A stretch of DNA of 64,000 nucleotides. Origin: Anisus vortex. Lineage: Eukaryota > Mollusca > Gastropoda > Planorbidae. Positions 1 through 11,190 of the stretch are shown in pieces (position 1 is the first letter of the stretch; each line of letters opens with the position of its first letter). The translations under genes were made by a program, and so were the position numbers. Where the stretch lies: assembly GCA_949126835.1 (NCBI GenBank), contig OX421497.1, positions 41,624,226 through 41,688,225 on the forward strand, in the 5' to 3' direction. The notes under the pieces were generated by a model, which saw only the letters and a program-made list of their open reading frames with translations, was not told the DNA's origin and did no database searches.

Positions 1-1011
1 CTAGAGCAGAGAGAAGAGAAACTTAGACTAGAGCAGAGAGAAGAGAAACTTAGATTAGAACAAGTAGCTAGGGAAGATAGACTTAGAGTAGAAGCAGAGC
101 AATTAGAATTAGCTAGAGAAGAAAGACTTAGGGAGGAGAGAGCAGAACAATTGGCTAGGGAAGATAGAGTTAGAGAAGAGAATAGATTAGATGAGGAGGC
201 ACGCAGGACACATGAATTCAGACTAGCTGAATTAGCCGCAAGCACTAGGCCCCCGGACAACAGCGACAACCCAAACTCCCCCTCGTCATTTAGCTAAGCA
301 AACCCCAGCAACCATCCCCTCCCCCGACATGCTTCTCTATGGACTGAAGTTCACGACCCCCGACTGGAACAGTTCGACATTTACCTCCGACGGTTTAGCG
401 ACTGTATGGAGCTGAATGAAGTCCCCCCAGAATTACATTGTAGGATCCTCGTCTCCACTCTGAGAGGAGAGGATTATGACGTCTATTGTAAACTGGCCCC
501 AGAAGACAGGGAGTCGTGCGTTGCACTGAAAAACGCGCTGCTATATCGACACCAACTGCACGCGTCACATTATCAAAAGAAGTTTCGGTCGTCCACGCTA
601 CGGTCAGGAGAGAACTATACGCAATTCGCGGAGCGAATTAAGGCCTACTTACTTAAGTGGGTAGAATTAGGGGACATAGAACAATCCTTTGAAGGCATGG
701 TCACCCTTCTTATGACTGAACAGATAGAATCCCAGATGCCCCCCAAGCTAAAGGCTTTCCTTATTCAACAAGGAACCACCGGTTTAAACCCCTCCCTGCA
801 GGGCGCAGATAGATTTCTGCAAGAAGATATAATAGCGTCATCCTCCCGCCCGGGACACCCGCAGCCGCACCGACCTTATGAGGGCAACCACCGCGCCAAC
901 CCCCCCCCCCTCAATCAACCGCTCCCCAGCCGCACACGCCCCACCACGGGCGACCTCGTCCTCACAACCCACGCGGAGACCACCGCCACACCAGACCCAC
1001 CCCTCAGTTAG
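1..1011 (+). pseudogene. gag: Gypsy gag (coiled coil plus capsid-like domain), one in-frame stop
   Basis: One frame runs through the whole segment and is broken only by TAA at 295-297. The first 80 codons are almost entirely E, R, L, Q, A and D with a 9-residue repeat (LEQREEKLR twice), a charged helix common at the front of invertebrate gypsy gags. After the stop the same frame reads EQFDIYLRRF, FRSSTLRSGENYTQFAERI and KWVELGDIEQSFEGM, which match the SCAN-like gag/capsid fold by pattern: a 'D..Y..RF' entry, a 'GE.Y.QF..R' core, then 'LL..EQ'. The tail is Pro/His-rich and no CCHC knuckle is seen. It would package element RNA. The stop may be real decay or a readthrough site. The first methionine after it is at 406. 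Confidence 0.75.
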
Positions 1012-1883
1012 CACACGACAGGAACAGACGCGACCCCACCCCCTATTTGGCCGCCGGTGCATTTTACACCACGACAGAGCCCGTAAGCGCCGACCAGCAG
1101 TATACTAACGGTCCGGCAGGACAAGAAACAGAAGCCCCTTACCCCAACCACTTAACCGAAACCACCGACCCGTGGAATAGCCAGGAAACATACGGCGACT
1201 TGGATCAAGTCCATCACGTATTTTCCATCTCCTCAGTAGACGGACCCCACGAACCCCACCACAACTGTGTCGACGAGATAGTCCGAATCAATGGCCACCT
1301 GGGCTCTTGTACATACGATTCCGGGCTCAGCTATGAGGCCCTAGTAACGGAATCAATGACCGACCCCCGCGACTACACAGGCCGCTATGTGCGACTCCAA
1401 GGGCCATCCCATGACTCCCCCATCCTGCGTCTACCGACGGCAGTCGTACACATCGACTCCGCCTTTACAGCAGGCCCCATCAAAGCAGCCGTGACTAAAG
1501 ACGGGAAAGTAGACGTTCTACTAGGTAGGCCAATCGTAGGCAGACCACTCCCGCCCCGACCCACACAGGTGAGCCACGAGCCACCGCGCCCCACCCACAG
1601 CCCGATCCGCCCTCCCCAATTCGTGTCCATTAAAGACAGGCTCCGCAACGCAAAACTGCCCCAAACCAGAAGCGAGCTAAAGCGTATACTTCACGAGTTC
1701 AGTTACTATGAAAGGAATGCTATACGCGGCTTCCGGCAACTAGTAACGCCCTTATTCGATCTACTGAATGCTACCACACGTCAAAAATTACATTGGAACG
1801 AAAACGCCAGATTTGCTTTCGACCTGTTAAAATGTTTCTTAGGTCGAAACCCATTTCGTGTCCACCCCGACGACGAGGATTAG
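1012..1883 (+). pseudogene. pol: Gypsy pol remnant: aspartic protease fused to the RT tail
   Basis: This frame is already open before the gag stop at 1009-1011 and lies in a different phase, so gag and pol overlap as expected for frameshift expression. A retropepsin-like segment has the active-site triplet in CTYDSGLSYEAL (DSG rather than DTG) and, about 75 residues on, VDVLLGRPIVG, the usual 'D.LLG...' flap/end motif. A Pro-rich spacer follows, then LPQTRSELKRILHEFSYYER and LHWNENARFAFDLLKCFL, the conserved segment after the RT palm ('T..EL..FL....YY' and 'W......AF..LK'). The whole YxDD-containing RT core is missing, yet the frame stays open across the join. The product could keep protease activity but not copy RNA. 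Confidence 0.75.
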
Positions 1884-2139
1884 CGTTAACCCTAAACACC
1901 CGATGGGCCGGGTAACAATACAACCCAGCGCCATACTCGCCCCCCCCAGAAGATAACTTAACGCGTCCCCTCGTTCCCTCTGACCCCTCCCCGTCACAGA
2001 CCCACCACCAACACGTGGACACGCCAAGATACCACTCGCAGATACTATCCAGTTACTCTCACTAAGATCCCATACCCCAGAGACAGTAATTTAGGATGAA
2101 TCCACTTTCTGAGTAGATTCCCAAATCGCCCGGGTGAGT
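1884..2139. other. Gypsy 3' internal noncoding region
   Basis: C-rich sequence between the pol stop and the candidate LTR. No integrase or RNase H reading frame is present. It ends in a short GC tract (CGCCCGGG, then TGAGT) where a polypurine tract would be expected, but no clear purine run is visible. Confidence 0.5.
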
Positions 2140-3350
2140 TGTCACGATTCTGGAATTAAATCGTAACCTTATTAGTACTCATGGATAGATCATAGCGCAG
2201 AAGTAGTGTAGAACTAGAAACATAGGTTAGCGTAGAGTTAGATTAGGGAGTAGAAAGTAGCCTGACGCCATTACCTCTTTCCCTCTTCTCACGCAATAGG
2301 AACACCCCAACCACTCTTCTCCTCACCTCTCTTTAACCCTCTCTACACTCTGTCATTCCCGAATTCAGAGTTTGCTACTTGATTCAGCCAATTGGTACTA
2401 CACTATTTGTATGTGTGAGTGTATGTGTGTATTCTTTAATGTATATATATATATATATATATATTCTATTATGCTGTCAATTATGATTCATGTTGTATTT
2501 GGATAGTAACTACTCATTTATTTTGCTAAACTCAGCATACACGTAAAACCCCCACCCACCTGTAGAAACCCCCACCCACCTGTAGACACTCCCACCCACT
2601 GCTACACCTTTTTCAGTATCTCCCCTCTTCGTTCCCTACTCAGCGCCCGTGGTCAAGCCCTTTGATCCACTAGTCGTAGTGACATCTGGAGCGAAGCGTC
2701 TCGCACATACAAACAGGTACATCAAGGGGAGATCTTATCCTTTGTATCCCCGTATACGTCTACCCACCCCCCCCCCTTTTTTCCCTGGGCTCCACCCCGC
2801 AAAAGTCGGCGGTACTAATTGTATACCCACTCCTAAATCCCCCCCCCCAATAGTCAATCCTTTATGCAAGCAAACCAGCCAACCAGAACATATGTAATTC
2901 TAAACTAATGTAGCTATCCAATCAAATTGACCACTGATCACGTGACTAAAATTCAGGAAAGCGCGCTTAACTAGTTTTAGGACACTTCGGCAAGCGTGAG
3001 GCGGAGAAGGTTGTTCGATTCTAGCCTCCACTTATTCAGTTCGTTCCATAGGATATACCGCCTGCATGTGTATAGATAGATATTTTGTCAGTCTAAGTAT
3101 TTTCATGAACACAGCTAGGTTTGCCTAATGAATTGGATAACCTAGCAGTACCATGTGTTGAGTGTTAACTAAAGCCTGTGCAAATTCGTATATGTATCTT
3201 GCCATTGAGTGAAGAATTGAAATGATAATAAACACCTGAACTTAACCAGCGATTTATTTGCCTGCTTAGAACTATTTGTTGTGTCCGTCATAATATCTAA
3301 CGAGCCAAGAGAGAAATAATAATTATTCCAGGGCGATTCCAGTCACGGTA
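2140..3350 (+). repeat. Putative 3' LTR of the gypsy element
   Basis: It starts TGTCACGATTCTGG and ends in a region reading ATTCCAGGGCGATTCCAGTCACG, an imperfect inverse of the start; gypsy LTRs commonly begin TGTCACG and end in its inverse. It holds a TA microsatellite (about 2439-2464), two and a half copies of a C-rich 21-bp repeat (about 2547-2605) and a polyadenylation signal AATAAA at 3227-3232, about 120 bp from the proposed end. Length about 1.2 kb. Without the 5' LTR the limits are provisional. Confidence 0.45.
2547..2605. repeat. C-rich 21-bp tandem repeat inside the LTR
   Basis: ACCCCCACCCACCTGTAGA occurs twice in a row, followed by a diverged third copy (CTCCCACCCACTGCTACA). It is strongly strand-asymmetric (C-rich on +). 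Confidence 0.7.
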
Positions 3351-3469
3351 ATTCATACCCCACGACGACCTGCCACTACTACCCCACTCGCCTACGACTC
3401 CGCACCCCTCTCATCGCCCAATTTCTGCCAGGTTGATGTCCTAATCATAAACACATCCTGACAACCACC

Positions 3470-3826
3470 ACCAATCTAGGAACATGGAACGTAAGAACCA
3501 TGTTTGAAACTGGAAAAACTGCCCAAGTTGCTGCTAAAATGCAGAAATACCAACTAGCTATCTTGGGAATAAGCGAGTCTAGATGGACAGGCTCAGGTCA
3601 GACTAAGCTCAGCACAGGGGAACTGCTGTTGTATTCAGGTCATGAAGATGAAAATGCAGCTCACAACCAAGGAGTGGCACTTATGCTTTCTAGAAATGCC
3701 CAGAACGCACTTTTGGGATGGGAAGCCCACGGTCCACGTATAATCACCGCAAGATTTAAGACAAAAAAACAGAAAGTCAATATGGACATTGTGCAAGTAT
3801 ATGGGCCCATGGCAACAAGTGCATAA
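3470..3826 (+). pseudogene. RTE LINE endonuclease, N-terminal half only
   Basis: The frame is open before the first methionine at 3500 and begins LGTWNVRTM, the EEP/AP-endonuclease opening whose Asn binds the active-site metal. GISESRWTGSG follows, carrying the catalytic Glu, then GVALMLS and IVQVYGP. The protein stops at 3824-3826 just after the 'VYGP' strand. The second half of the fold, which in this family carries the D.N and SDH motifs, is absent. The next sequence in another frame is already the EN-RT linker, so a deletion near 3815 removed the endonuclease C-terminus. Nicking activity is not expected. Confidence 0.8.
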
Positions 3827-5780
3827 AGAATGGATTTCTGCTGAAACTAGGGAGAAAATCCAATATAGGAAAAAGCAGAAAGAAATTCTAAACAACAGCC
3901 GCACCAGAACTGAAAAGACCAAAGCATCAGCAGAATACACAGAAGCAAATAAAGAAGTTAAGCGTAGTATAAAATCAGATAAAAAGAACTACATAGAAGG
4001 ATTAGCAAGTGAAGCAGAAGAAGCAGCTCACCATGGAAACACAAGAGAATTATACAGCGCAATCAAAAAGTTATCTGGAAAATTTAATAAACCAGAGAGA
4101 CCAGTCAAAAATAAAGTTGGAAAACCGATACCGGACAAAGAGGGTCAGAAAAAAAGATGGATAGAACATTTTCAAGAACTCCCTAATCGACCAGCCCCAC
4201 AACACACTCTCAACATAGAGCCATCGGAACAAGATCTAGAGATAGACTGCAGCACTCCCACAAAACAAGAAATATCCAGAGCAATTAAACAATTAAAGAA
4301 AGGCAAGGCGGCAGGTCCAGACAGAATACCAGCAGAAGCCTTGACAGCAAACATTACAACCAGCACTGAGATGCTATACACTTTATTCAAGAAGATATGG
4401 GAGGAAGAAAAGATACCGATAGAATGGAAAGAAGGTCATCTCATTAAACTTCAAAAGAAAGGTGATCTTAGTGATTGCTCAAATTATAGAGGAATAACTC
4501 TGCTATCCATACCTAGTAAAGTATTTAGCCGAGTACTGCTAAATAGAGTGAGGGAGGCAATAGACACCCATCTTAGGGACCAACAAGCAGGTTTCAGAAA
4601 AGACAGATCTTGCACAGACCAGATTGCCACACTGCGACTTATAGTAGAACAATCCCTAGAGTGGAACTCGACACTATATATTAACTTCATCGACTATGAG
4701 AAGGCTTTTGATAGTGTTGACAGATGTACTCTGTGGAAACTGCTGAGACACTACGGGGTACCACAAAAATTAACAGACATAATTAAAACTTCTTATGAAG
4801 GACTATCTTGCAGAATTGTTCATGACCACCAAACAACCGAAGCTTTTGGTGTACAGACTGGTGTCAGACAGGGATGTCTGCTCTCACCTTTTTTATTCCT
4901 GCTGTCCATTGACTGGATAATGAAAATTTCTACAGAGCAGAAGAAAAATGGCATCCAGTGGACACTATGGAAGCAGCTTGATGACCTGGATTTTGCAGAC
5001 GATCTGGCCCTATTGTCACACACACAGCAACAAATGCAAGAGAAAACTAACGACGTAGCACACTACTCTGCATGCATCGGCCCGAATATACATGTAAGAA
5101 AAAGCAAAGTCCTTAAGATTAACACGTCAAGTAACACACCTATAGCACTGGAAGGAACAGTCCTGGAGGAAGTGGAAAGCTTCACATATCTCGGAAGCAT
5201 CATCGATATACAAGGAGAGACTGATGCTGACATAAAAGCGAGAATCGGCAAGGCGAGAGCTGCATTCAACCAATTGAAAAAGGTCTGGACCTGTGGCAAT
5301 TTGACCCTCAAGACTAAAGTCAGGATATTCAACACCACTGTGAATGTGAAGCCTGTCTTGATGTATGGAGCAGAAACTTGGCGAACAACAGCAGCTGGTT
5401 CTAGAAAGCTACAGACATTTATCAACTCATGTCTCCGAAAGATCCTGAGAATATTCTGGCCCATCGTCATCACCAACGAAGAGCTCTGGCGACGTACTCA
5501 ACAGGAACCGGTGGAAGAACTAATCCGGCAGCGCAGATGGAAGTGGATTGGACACACTCTTAGGAAGCCAGCAACCAGCACCACGAGACAAGCCCTTACC
5601 TGGAATCCACAGGGCAAGAGAAAGAGAGGTAGACCCAGAATGACCTGGAGAAGGGAGCTGGAGGCAGACACCAAAAAGAGTGGTCGCAACTGGGGACAGC
5701 TAGAGAGATTGGCCCAAGACCGAGATGCCTGGAGAGCCTTTGTTCGTGGCCTATGTCCCAAACGAGACGAAAGGCGATGA
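3789..5780 (+). CDS. RTE (SR2-like) LINE reverse transcriptase, frame intact
   Basis: An uninterrupted frame of about 663 codons; the native sequence begins near 3822 ([12 protein letters not shown]), and the first 11 codons are read-through of deleted endonuclease DNA. In order: a Lys/Glu-rich linker helix (residues 12-110), [15 protein letters not shown] (RT block 0/1, about 172-186), NYRGITLL, box [10 protein letters not shown] with catalytic Asp302 (codon at 4692), VRQGCLLSP, and box C FADD at 402-405 (4992-5003). Then ESFTYLGSI, the thumb, and a C-terminal domain with [12 protein letters not shown] and [17 protein letters not shown]. The protein would prime cDNA synthesis at a nicked target. 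No stop or frameshift is seen, so the copy is young in its 3' part, but it is non-autonomous without an endonuclease. Confidence 0.85.
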   Translation: MCKYMGPWQQVHKEWISAETREKIQYRKKQKEILNNSRTRTEKTKASAEYTEANKEVKRSIKSDKKNYIEGLASEAEEAAHHGNTRELYSAIKKLSGKFNKPERPVKNKVGKPIPDKEGQKKRWIEHFQELPNRPAPQHTLNIEPSEQDLEIDCSTPTKQEISRAIKQLKKGKAAGPDRIPAEALTANITTSTEMLYTLFKKIWEEEKIPIEWKEGHLIKLQKKGDLSDCSNYRGITLLSIPSKVFSRVLLNRVREAIDTHLRDQQAGFRKDRSCTDQIATLRLIVEQSLEWNSTLYINFIDYEKAFDSVDRCTLWKLLRHYGVPQKLTDIIKTSYEGLSCRIVHDHQTTEAFGVQTGVRQGCLLSPFLFLLSIDWIMKISTEQKKNGIQWTLWKQLDDLDFADDLALLSHTQQQMQEKTNDVAHYSACIGPNIHVRKSKVLKINTSSNTPIALEGTVLEEVESFTYLGSIIDIQGETDADIKARIGKARAAFNQLKKVWTCGNLTLKTKVRIFNTTVNVKPVLMYGAETWRTTAAGSRKLQTFINSCLRKILRIFWPIVITNEELWRRTQQEPVEELIRQRRWKWIGHTLRKPATSTTRQALTWNPQGKRKRGRPRMTWRRELEADTKKSGRNWGQLERLAQDRDAWRAFVRGLCPKRDERR

Positions 5781-5795
5781 TGATGACTAAGGAAA

Positions 5796-6302
5796 AAACA
5801 TTTTTTTGGCCAAAATAAATACGGAAAATATTTTATACAAAAAAAAAACACATAGGCCTAGCCTATATTTATAGGCCATATAAGGTATAGGCCTGCTATA
5901 CTAGCATTTTTAGTAGGCCTACTAGTACTAGTAGGCTACATTATTTAGGCCTTCTACTAGTCTAAGCTATATATAGCTAGAATAACCTAGTAAGTACACG
6001 CACTTAATTTCAATTATATTTTACGATTACGTATTTATTAAACTATTATTTGTTTTAAGTTTCCAATTTGTCTAAAAAAAATAAAAAAATATAACATTCT
6101 TACTAGTAATAATTTGTATCCATTTATTTTTTCGGATTTTGAATGTTGAATGGAAAATGTGTTTAATTATGACTGACATTCTATTTAGTTCATAATATAA
6201 ACTTGCTAACTAGCATTTAATAATTTTTGGATTTTCTGCTAGGCCTGTCAATTTTTAAACTTGAAAGTGGTATTTTTATTGCTTGTTAATTTATTTTAAT
6301 AG
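5796..6302. other. AT-rich gene-free stretch with TAGGCCTA palindromes
   Basis: No coding signal. The first 150 bases are packed with AGGCCTA/TAGTAGGCC motifs, including a palindromic cluster around 5908-5938 (TAGTAGGCCTACTAGTACTA). It may be intron of the DUF4806 pseudogene immediately to the right. Confidence 0.5.
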
Positions 6303-6547
6303 ATTTAAGACCACCTACTCCATCAAAGACAGCCTGCCATTCTAACCAGGTATATTTTAATTATAATGCTTAAATTCTTTTAGGATTTAATATGGAAAAT
6401 TGTATAAATTAATGAATGAATTAATTAATTTTTTCAGTATGAACTGTTGATAAATGCCATTATAAATATATATTTTTTTTTACTGATATATAGCTAGAAC
6501 AGAGAGTGGAACATGTACTTGTGGATATGGAGTTGGAGCATCCCAGT

Positions 6548-7383
6548 GTATGTAATACATTTTATTCTCAAATAATAAAATATTAACCTTTCTACTAGTA
6601 CCAACCTACTTTCCTGCTATGTATACCTTGTATCTTCTTCTATCCCATAACCCAAGCATTATTTTACTAATTATTCCCTATGGCCCAGACTTTATTTCAA
6701 AATGGCTTAGACATCAATAGTAGTTTTTTTTTGTTGTTGGTAAAAACTGATAACAACACATAGAGAGTAAATTGCTCCAAACATAATAATTGACCGTATT
6801 TGAACAATCTAATTAATAAAATAATTGTATTCATTCGTAATATTAATTCATAAGAAAAAGTTCCTTCAACGTGCAAGTCCATAATAAAGGAAGGTAATTT
6901 GGTAGCGTCCATTAGGAGTGCAATTTAAATTTTGTCTCTAAATTTTTTAAATATTTGTCATGTAGGCTTATATGTTTTTGTATATAGGCTACTTGTCAAT
7001 CTGTTGTTTTCTCTATGCTTGTCAACGTGTCTGTTTTTTTAAATATGTGTAAATGTGTATTTCTATTCTTGATTAATCTATCGCATAGCTTTAGTAATTT
7101 TTTTTTACTCTCCCTAGATTTAGTTTTTTTCTAATCTAATAGACCTTTTAATTTGTCTAAGTGTAATTTTTTTTTTTCTGATTTGTTGAGTATTTATAGT
7201 AATCAATTTTGTAGTGTGAACTGAATTATTATATGAAATATATTTCACATAAATTTAAATTACTTTCTGTTTTCTATTTTCAAAGGAAAGATTTTAAATA
7301 TTATTATATGTGATTCTAGAACTTCTTGATATTAAATTACAATCTATCAATGTGTGTTTTTTCTTTTTCTTTCTCTTTTATAG
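6548..7383. other. Intron-like AT-rich stretch of the DUF4806 remnant
   Basis: T-rich tracts, no coding signal on either strand. It starts GTATGT and ends TTTTATAG, consistent with an intron. Confidence 0.45.
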
Positions 7384-7548
7384 GTGAATCTTCATTGTTT
7401 CCTTGGAGTTGACATTGTAAAGGCTTTCAATTTCAACTCTATGAAAAAAGTTTTCACCAATAGTTTTGCAGCAACAATGTGTTGGTCAGGGAGTAGGGGC
7501 AAAACAGAGTTCCGGACTTTGCGTACCGTATAAAAGATGTAACAGTCT

Positions 7549-8313
7549 GTGAGTATTTACAATTGTTTACATATCACCCTTCTGACCTTTTCTTTTATTA
7601 CCTTACTCTGTAGTATTAATAGTAGTGGGGCATTGTGACAGAATAACATTTTTATGCCTATACATAGGTCCCCAGTTTTAATCCAATTAGATGCGCTGGA
7701 ATTTTTCCCCGATCAGGTGTGCCCTTGAGTCTAGTTCAGATTCAAACCTGACACGAGTTAGGGAAATGTAAATCGCAAAAAAAACAGTTTCGCAAAAAAT
7801 TGGCAAATCATGTTTCACTATCCCCATGGATCCAAATGATCTTAAATTAAAGGTTATTTTTTCATTTTTAATAGTATTAAAGCTACATCAAAATGTCAAT
7901 AAAATGGATCCACACTTTACAAAAATAGGCAAATTAATTAAACAATTATACTGTCTTAATTTAATACAATTTTGGTTTTATGTTTTCATTACCTTTTCCA
8001 CTCATAATTTTACTAATTACTTGGGTAAAATAAATATGTCCACCCATTAAATTTTGCTTGATTCCTTGAATTTATCAGCCAAGAATTACTAAGTTTGAAG
8101 ATTTTAAAAGAAAAAGAAAATAAGAATCTCAATTAACATTAATTTTTATAAAGCTTTAGTACAGGGTGTATTACAAATCTTTGCATCTGCAGTAGGCCTA
8201 TTAGGTAACTTATGGAAAAAAAATTATATCAACAGTACCAGTATATCAAATGTAGTAAGATAGTATCCTAACTATTTGAAAGTTATTTTTTATGCATTTA
8301 CAATTGTTTTTAG
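7549..8313. other. Intron-like stretch of the DUF4806 remnant
   Basis: It starts GTGAGT and ends TTTTTAG. A moderately GC stretch (about 7665-7770) is unlike its surroundings and may be an old repeat; nothing recognisable is encoded. Confidence 0.4.
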
Positions 8314-8599
8314 ATGCAGCTAGATGTCACAAGAGTGCAGCCGAGGAGGAAATTAATAAAAGCAAACAGATGATGGTTTCACTGCAGACAGAGATGGTGG
8401 CAGACGAAGACATGCCAAAGAGGCACTTCTAAATAAAGAAATAAAAGCTTTTAATTTTCAATAAAAATTTGCTTGCAATATTTTGTTCTGACCTTTTTTC
8501 ATTACTATATGTCAACGTGTCTGTATGTCTATTACTTTTATGTTTTGAAATTCTGAATGTACAATATTATGCATGCTAATTTTATGATAAATCTAATTC

Positions 8600-8850
8600 G
8601 GGCCACTTGTGGGTGAGTGTCGGCTATAAGCAGCTAAGGTTCGGCGAGGGGGCGGCTATAAGCAGATACGGTTCGGCAAACATTTGGTTTTGCTACTGTT
8701 GCCGATCATTTCCGATCTGTAGCCGAGCTCTGCCCGGATGCTTTCGAGTTAGCAAAATGGCATCTGGGATGGACCTCACTGCCGACATGCGCCCGAGTTT
8801 TTTGCCGAGACCTTCCCGAATTTGGCCCGAAGGTAGTGTGCTATTAGGGT
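8600..8850 (+). other. CpG-rich island with a 32-bp direct repeat, possible promoter or first exon
   Basis: An island of GC and CpG in AT-rich DNA. CGGCTATAAGCAG followed by GGTTCGGC occurs twice, 32 bp apart (8621 and 8653). ATG at 8757 opens a short frame (MASGMDLTADMRPS) that could be a first coding exon, but no convincing donor or partner exon was found. It could equally be a repeat. I see nothing coding from 8851 to 9582, which is very AT-rich. Confidence 0.3.
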
Positions 8851-9582
8851 AGGCCTTGTTAGAACCTTTATTACAGTATTTAGCTTTATAACTAGGCCTA
8901 TTGATTTTTGTTAAAATTGGATACACATATTGCTATTGATTAAAACTGTAAACTAATTACATTAATGACAAACAGTACTAGTGTGCGTGCGCGAATTTTT
9001 ATATGAAAAAAATTTTATTTTCATGTTTTTTTCTGACTTTTTGCGTTTTTTTTTTAAATTTTCTTTTTTTCACAAGTTTCATATTTCTTAACATATTCTA
9101 TTAAAACTTTGCCATTTTTATCTTGACACTAATTACAATAACTTGAACTAGCTAATTTTAAGTATTAGTTGGTTAATTTTATATTACCGGTATAGAAAAA
9201 AATGCGGAGTTTCATTATTTTCTTTTTATAGGTATAGGTATAATATGTATTTTTCGTTTAAAAATATTTTTTAAGAACTATAATCAAAAAGAAATTTTAT
9301 TTCAGTATTCCTTATACTACTGCTAATAAATTTCATTTTGATTGTTATATTAAGTACTTGATAAATTTCTTGTTTTTCAAACTGTTCTTACTTTTTTGCG
9401 TTTTATTCAAAATAATTATTTTTTACCTATTTGGTATTTTATACCACATGGCTATTTGCACACGTGTGCAAATTGAATACAGTAGTCTATTTGCACACTG
9501 AATGCACATTGTGATGTTTTTATGAAAATATTATATGCTTTTGATTTGCCACGCAAAATATGTGTCAATATAGTCTAGTATA

Positions 9583-11190
9583 GCATACCTGGGTACCTTA
9601 AATTTTTCTTAAGAGTATTTTTATTGGCTGGCAAGAGTATTTTGAGACTGTTGACCAGATTTTGTCGTGTCGCGGATTTTTATAACTTTTGCTTAATTTA
9701 GGCACAAAATTATGACATTATTGACTACTATTACACTTATTACACACAAAGAAAATTATTTGTAACTGATATAAAACTAATGAGACAAAGTAGATTTAAA
9801 TTATGATACTTCTATTTTTTTAACTTAATTATTATATATAATTGTGCAGATGTTTTTTTCACTCTTTTTATTTTAGTCAGTGTTTTAATTTTAGGCTTAG
9901 GCCAATACATTTCATGAAATAGTTTATCTTAACTCTCAGGCCTGACATGCCTTAATTAATTAAGGGTAACTTGTTTAAAAAAAAAAAATGTTATGTGCCT
10001 TAGCCTTAACTTCCAATCATTTATAATGGACTAACAGTAACAGCAAAATAAAAACTTCACATCATAGATATTTTAATATATAGTATATATAGGCCTATAT
10101 AGTTCAGTGATATGAATTAACATTAGGCGACTTTTCATTTTTTTCAAGCTTCTGCTAACATTTTCGATATTGTCGGGAAAAATCAACAAGATCGCATATC
10201 TGCAAAATTATTTTTTTTTTACAAATAGCCTACGGTCGCCGAATTTGGACATTTGTGAGAGAGAAAAAAAGGATATCAGGTCAAGGTTGCCGTGCCGAGT
10301 AACATAACAATGTAGTGTAGGCTGTAGGGCGTATAGGGCCTACCGCGAGCTGTGTTCTACAAAAATAAGTTTATAGTGACGATTTTACATCATTAATAGC
10401 AATAATTGAAACTTTGACGTTGGGCCGAGATAAAGTCTATTATATAGAAAATCTAGTTGCTTTCGTTTTAGTAGGCCTAATCTCTTCATTAGTAAAATAA
10501 AACGTCAAGAATAAGAAAGCGCGAGTAACGACAACGTTCGATGTGTCGTAGGCCTAGGAGTCGCCTATGACGTAGGCCTATAGATTGACCTAAAAATAGG
10601 TCATTATCGATAGCCGTGTCAGACCATAAAAACGAAGGCTTTTTGGAGATTTATATATATTTATATATACACTATCGGGTCAAATAAGCTACATTACGGG
10701 ATTGCGATAAAAAAAGTTGTTAAAACTCAGGAAGCACTGGTTACCAGTGACAGATTCAGATAGGCCTATAAAAATTACCGGGCGACGAAAACTAAAGTTA
10801 GGGAAACCCTGACCTAGAAATAAATATAGAATCACGCATGCGCGATTCTTTGGTATTTTCCGGTTGCTGTTTTTTTTTTTATTGTTTCGCCTTTTAAGTT
10901 TCATGAAAGAAAAAGTTGATCATTTAGTTCGTTACGGCTAAAAAAGTCCGATTTCGGTGCAAAAAGATCTACTCGAAATTACGAATTTAGCTCGAAGGCG
11001 ATTAGACGGCGGGCAAATTTCCAAAATTTTAATTGGCCGGCCATAAAAAAAAAAATAATAATTCGAAAAAAAATATAAAAAAATGAAGACATTTTTGCTG
11101 CCCGTATTTTTTTTTTATTGGCCGTATCGCCGTACTGGGGGTGTCAAAAGCGTACAAATACGGCGAAATACGGACAGGTACCCAGGTATG
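9583..11190. mobile_element. Non-autonomous TIR DNA transposon, family 1 (CATACCTGGGTACC termini)
   Basis: The left end is CATACCTGGGTACCT (9584-9598) and the right end is its exact inverse, AGGTACCCAGGTATG (11176-11190). Both are flanked by GTATA (9578-9582 and 11191-11195); because the flank is palindromic, the target duplication may be 4 bp (TATA) or 5 bp. Inside there is only AT-rich noncoding DNA and CpG-containing segments, with no transposase frame. A second, shorter copy lies at 12948-13570, which confirms both borders independently. Superfamily not assigned. Confidence 0.7.

Larger units (their letters stand above)
1..3350 (+). mobile_element. Ty3/gypsy LTR retrotransposon, internally deleted, 5' end outside window
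   Basis: Order seen: a charged coiled-coil segment, a gag-like domain, a retropepsin-like domain and a short piece of the RT/RNase H connection, then noncoding DNA and a candidate LTR. This is the Ty3/gypsy gag-PR-RT order with the RT catalytic core, RNase H and integrase absent. GC content is higher than in the AT-rich DNA to the right. The 5' LTR must lie upstream of the window. The right limit is approximate because the LTR end cannot be fixed without the partner LTR. Confidence 0.8.
3360..5795 (+). mobile_element. RTE-clade (SR2-like) non-LTR retrotransposon, nearly full length
   Basis: A C-rich leader is followed by an AP endonuclease N-terminus, a linker, a reverse transcriptase and the characteristic C-terminal domain, all on +. 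It ends just after the stop with GATGATGATGA; short simple repeats are typical of RTE 3' ends, in place of long poly(A). The proposed class rests on the endonuclease opening (GTWNVRTMFETGK) and the RT/C-terminal motifs. It sits directly beside the gypsy LTR. Target duplications were not identified, so both ends are approximate. Confidence 0.85.
6303..8470 (+). pseudogene. DUF4806-domain gene remnant, four 3' exons, frameshifted
   Basis: Four candidate exons with AG/GT borders: 6303-6349 (LRPPTPSKTACHSNQ), 6494-6547 (LEQRVEHVLVDMELEHPS), 7384-7548 and 8314 to about 8458. The phases of the first three agree. Exon 3 reads GVDIVKAFNFNSMKKVFTNS and MCWSGSRGKTEFRTLR, the DUF4806 pattern (lltn.lA...nW.G..GK.aF..L), but then needs one extra base to read IKDVTV. 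Exon 4 begins AARCHKSAAEEEINK, and only after a further frame change reads ADRDGGRRRHAKEALLNKE, the domain's DRDGGR ending. AATAAA occurs at 8432-8437 and 8440-8445. DUF4806 proteins are often transposon-associated or of unknown function. The two frame breaks argue for a pseudogene. Exons further upstream were not found. Confidence 0.6.

Noticed and set aside
838..1108. Alternative frames inside gag and its overlap with pol
   Set aside because: They are products of the C-rich composition; the gag and pol frames carry the family motifs.
5063..5476. Minus-strand frame of 137 codons within the RT gene
   Set aside because: It lies opposite the intact RT frame and has no recognisable motif; a shadow of the + strand codons.
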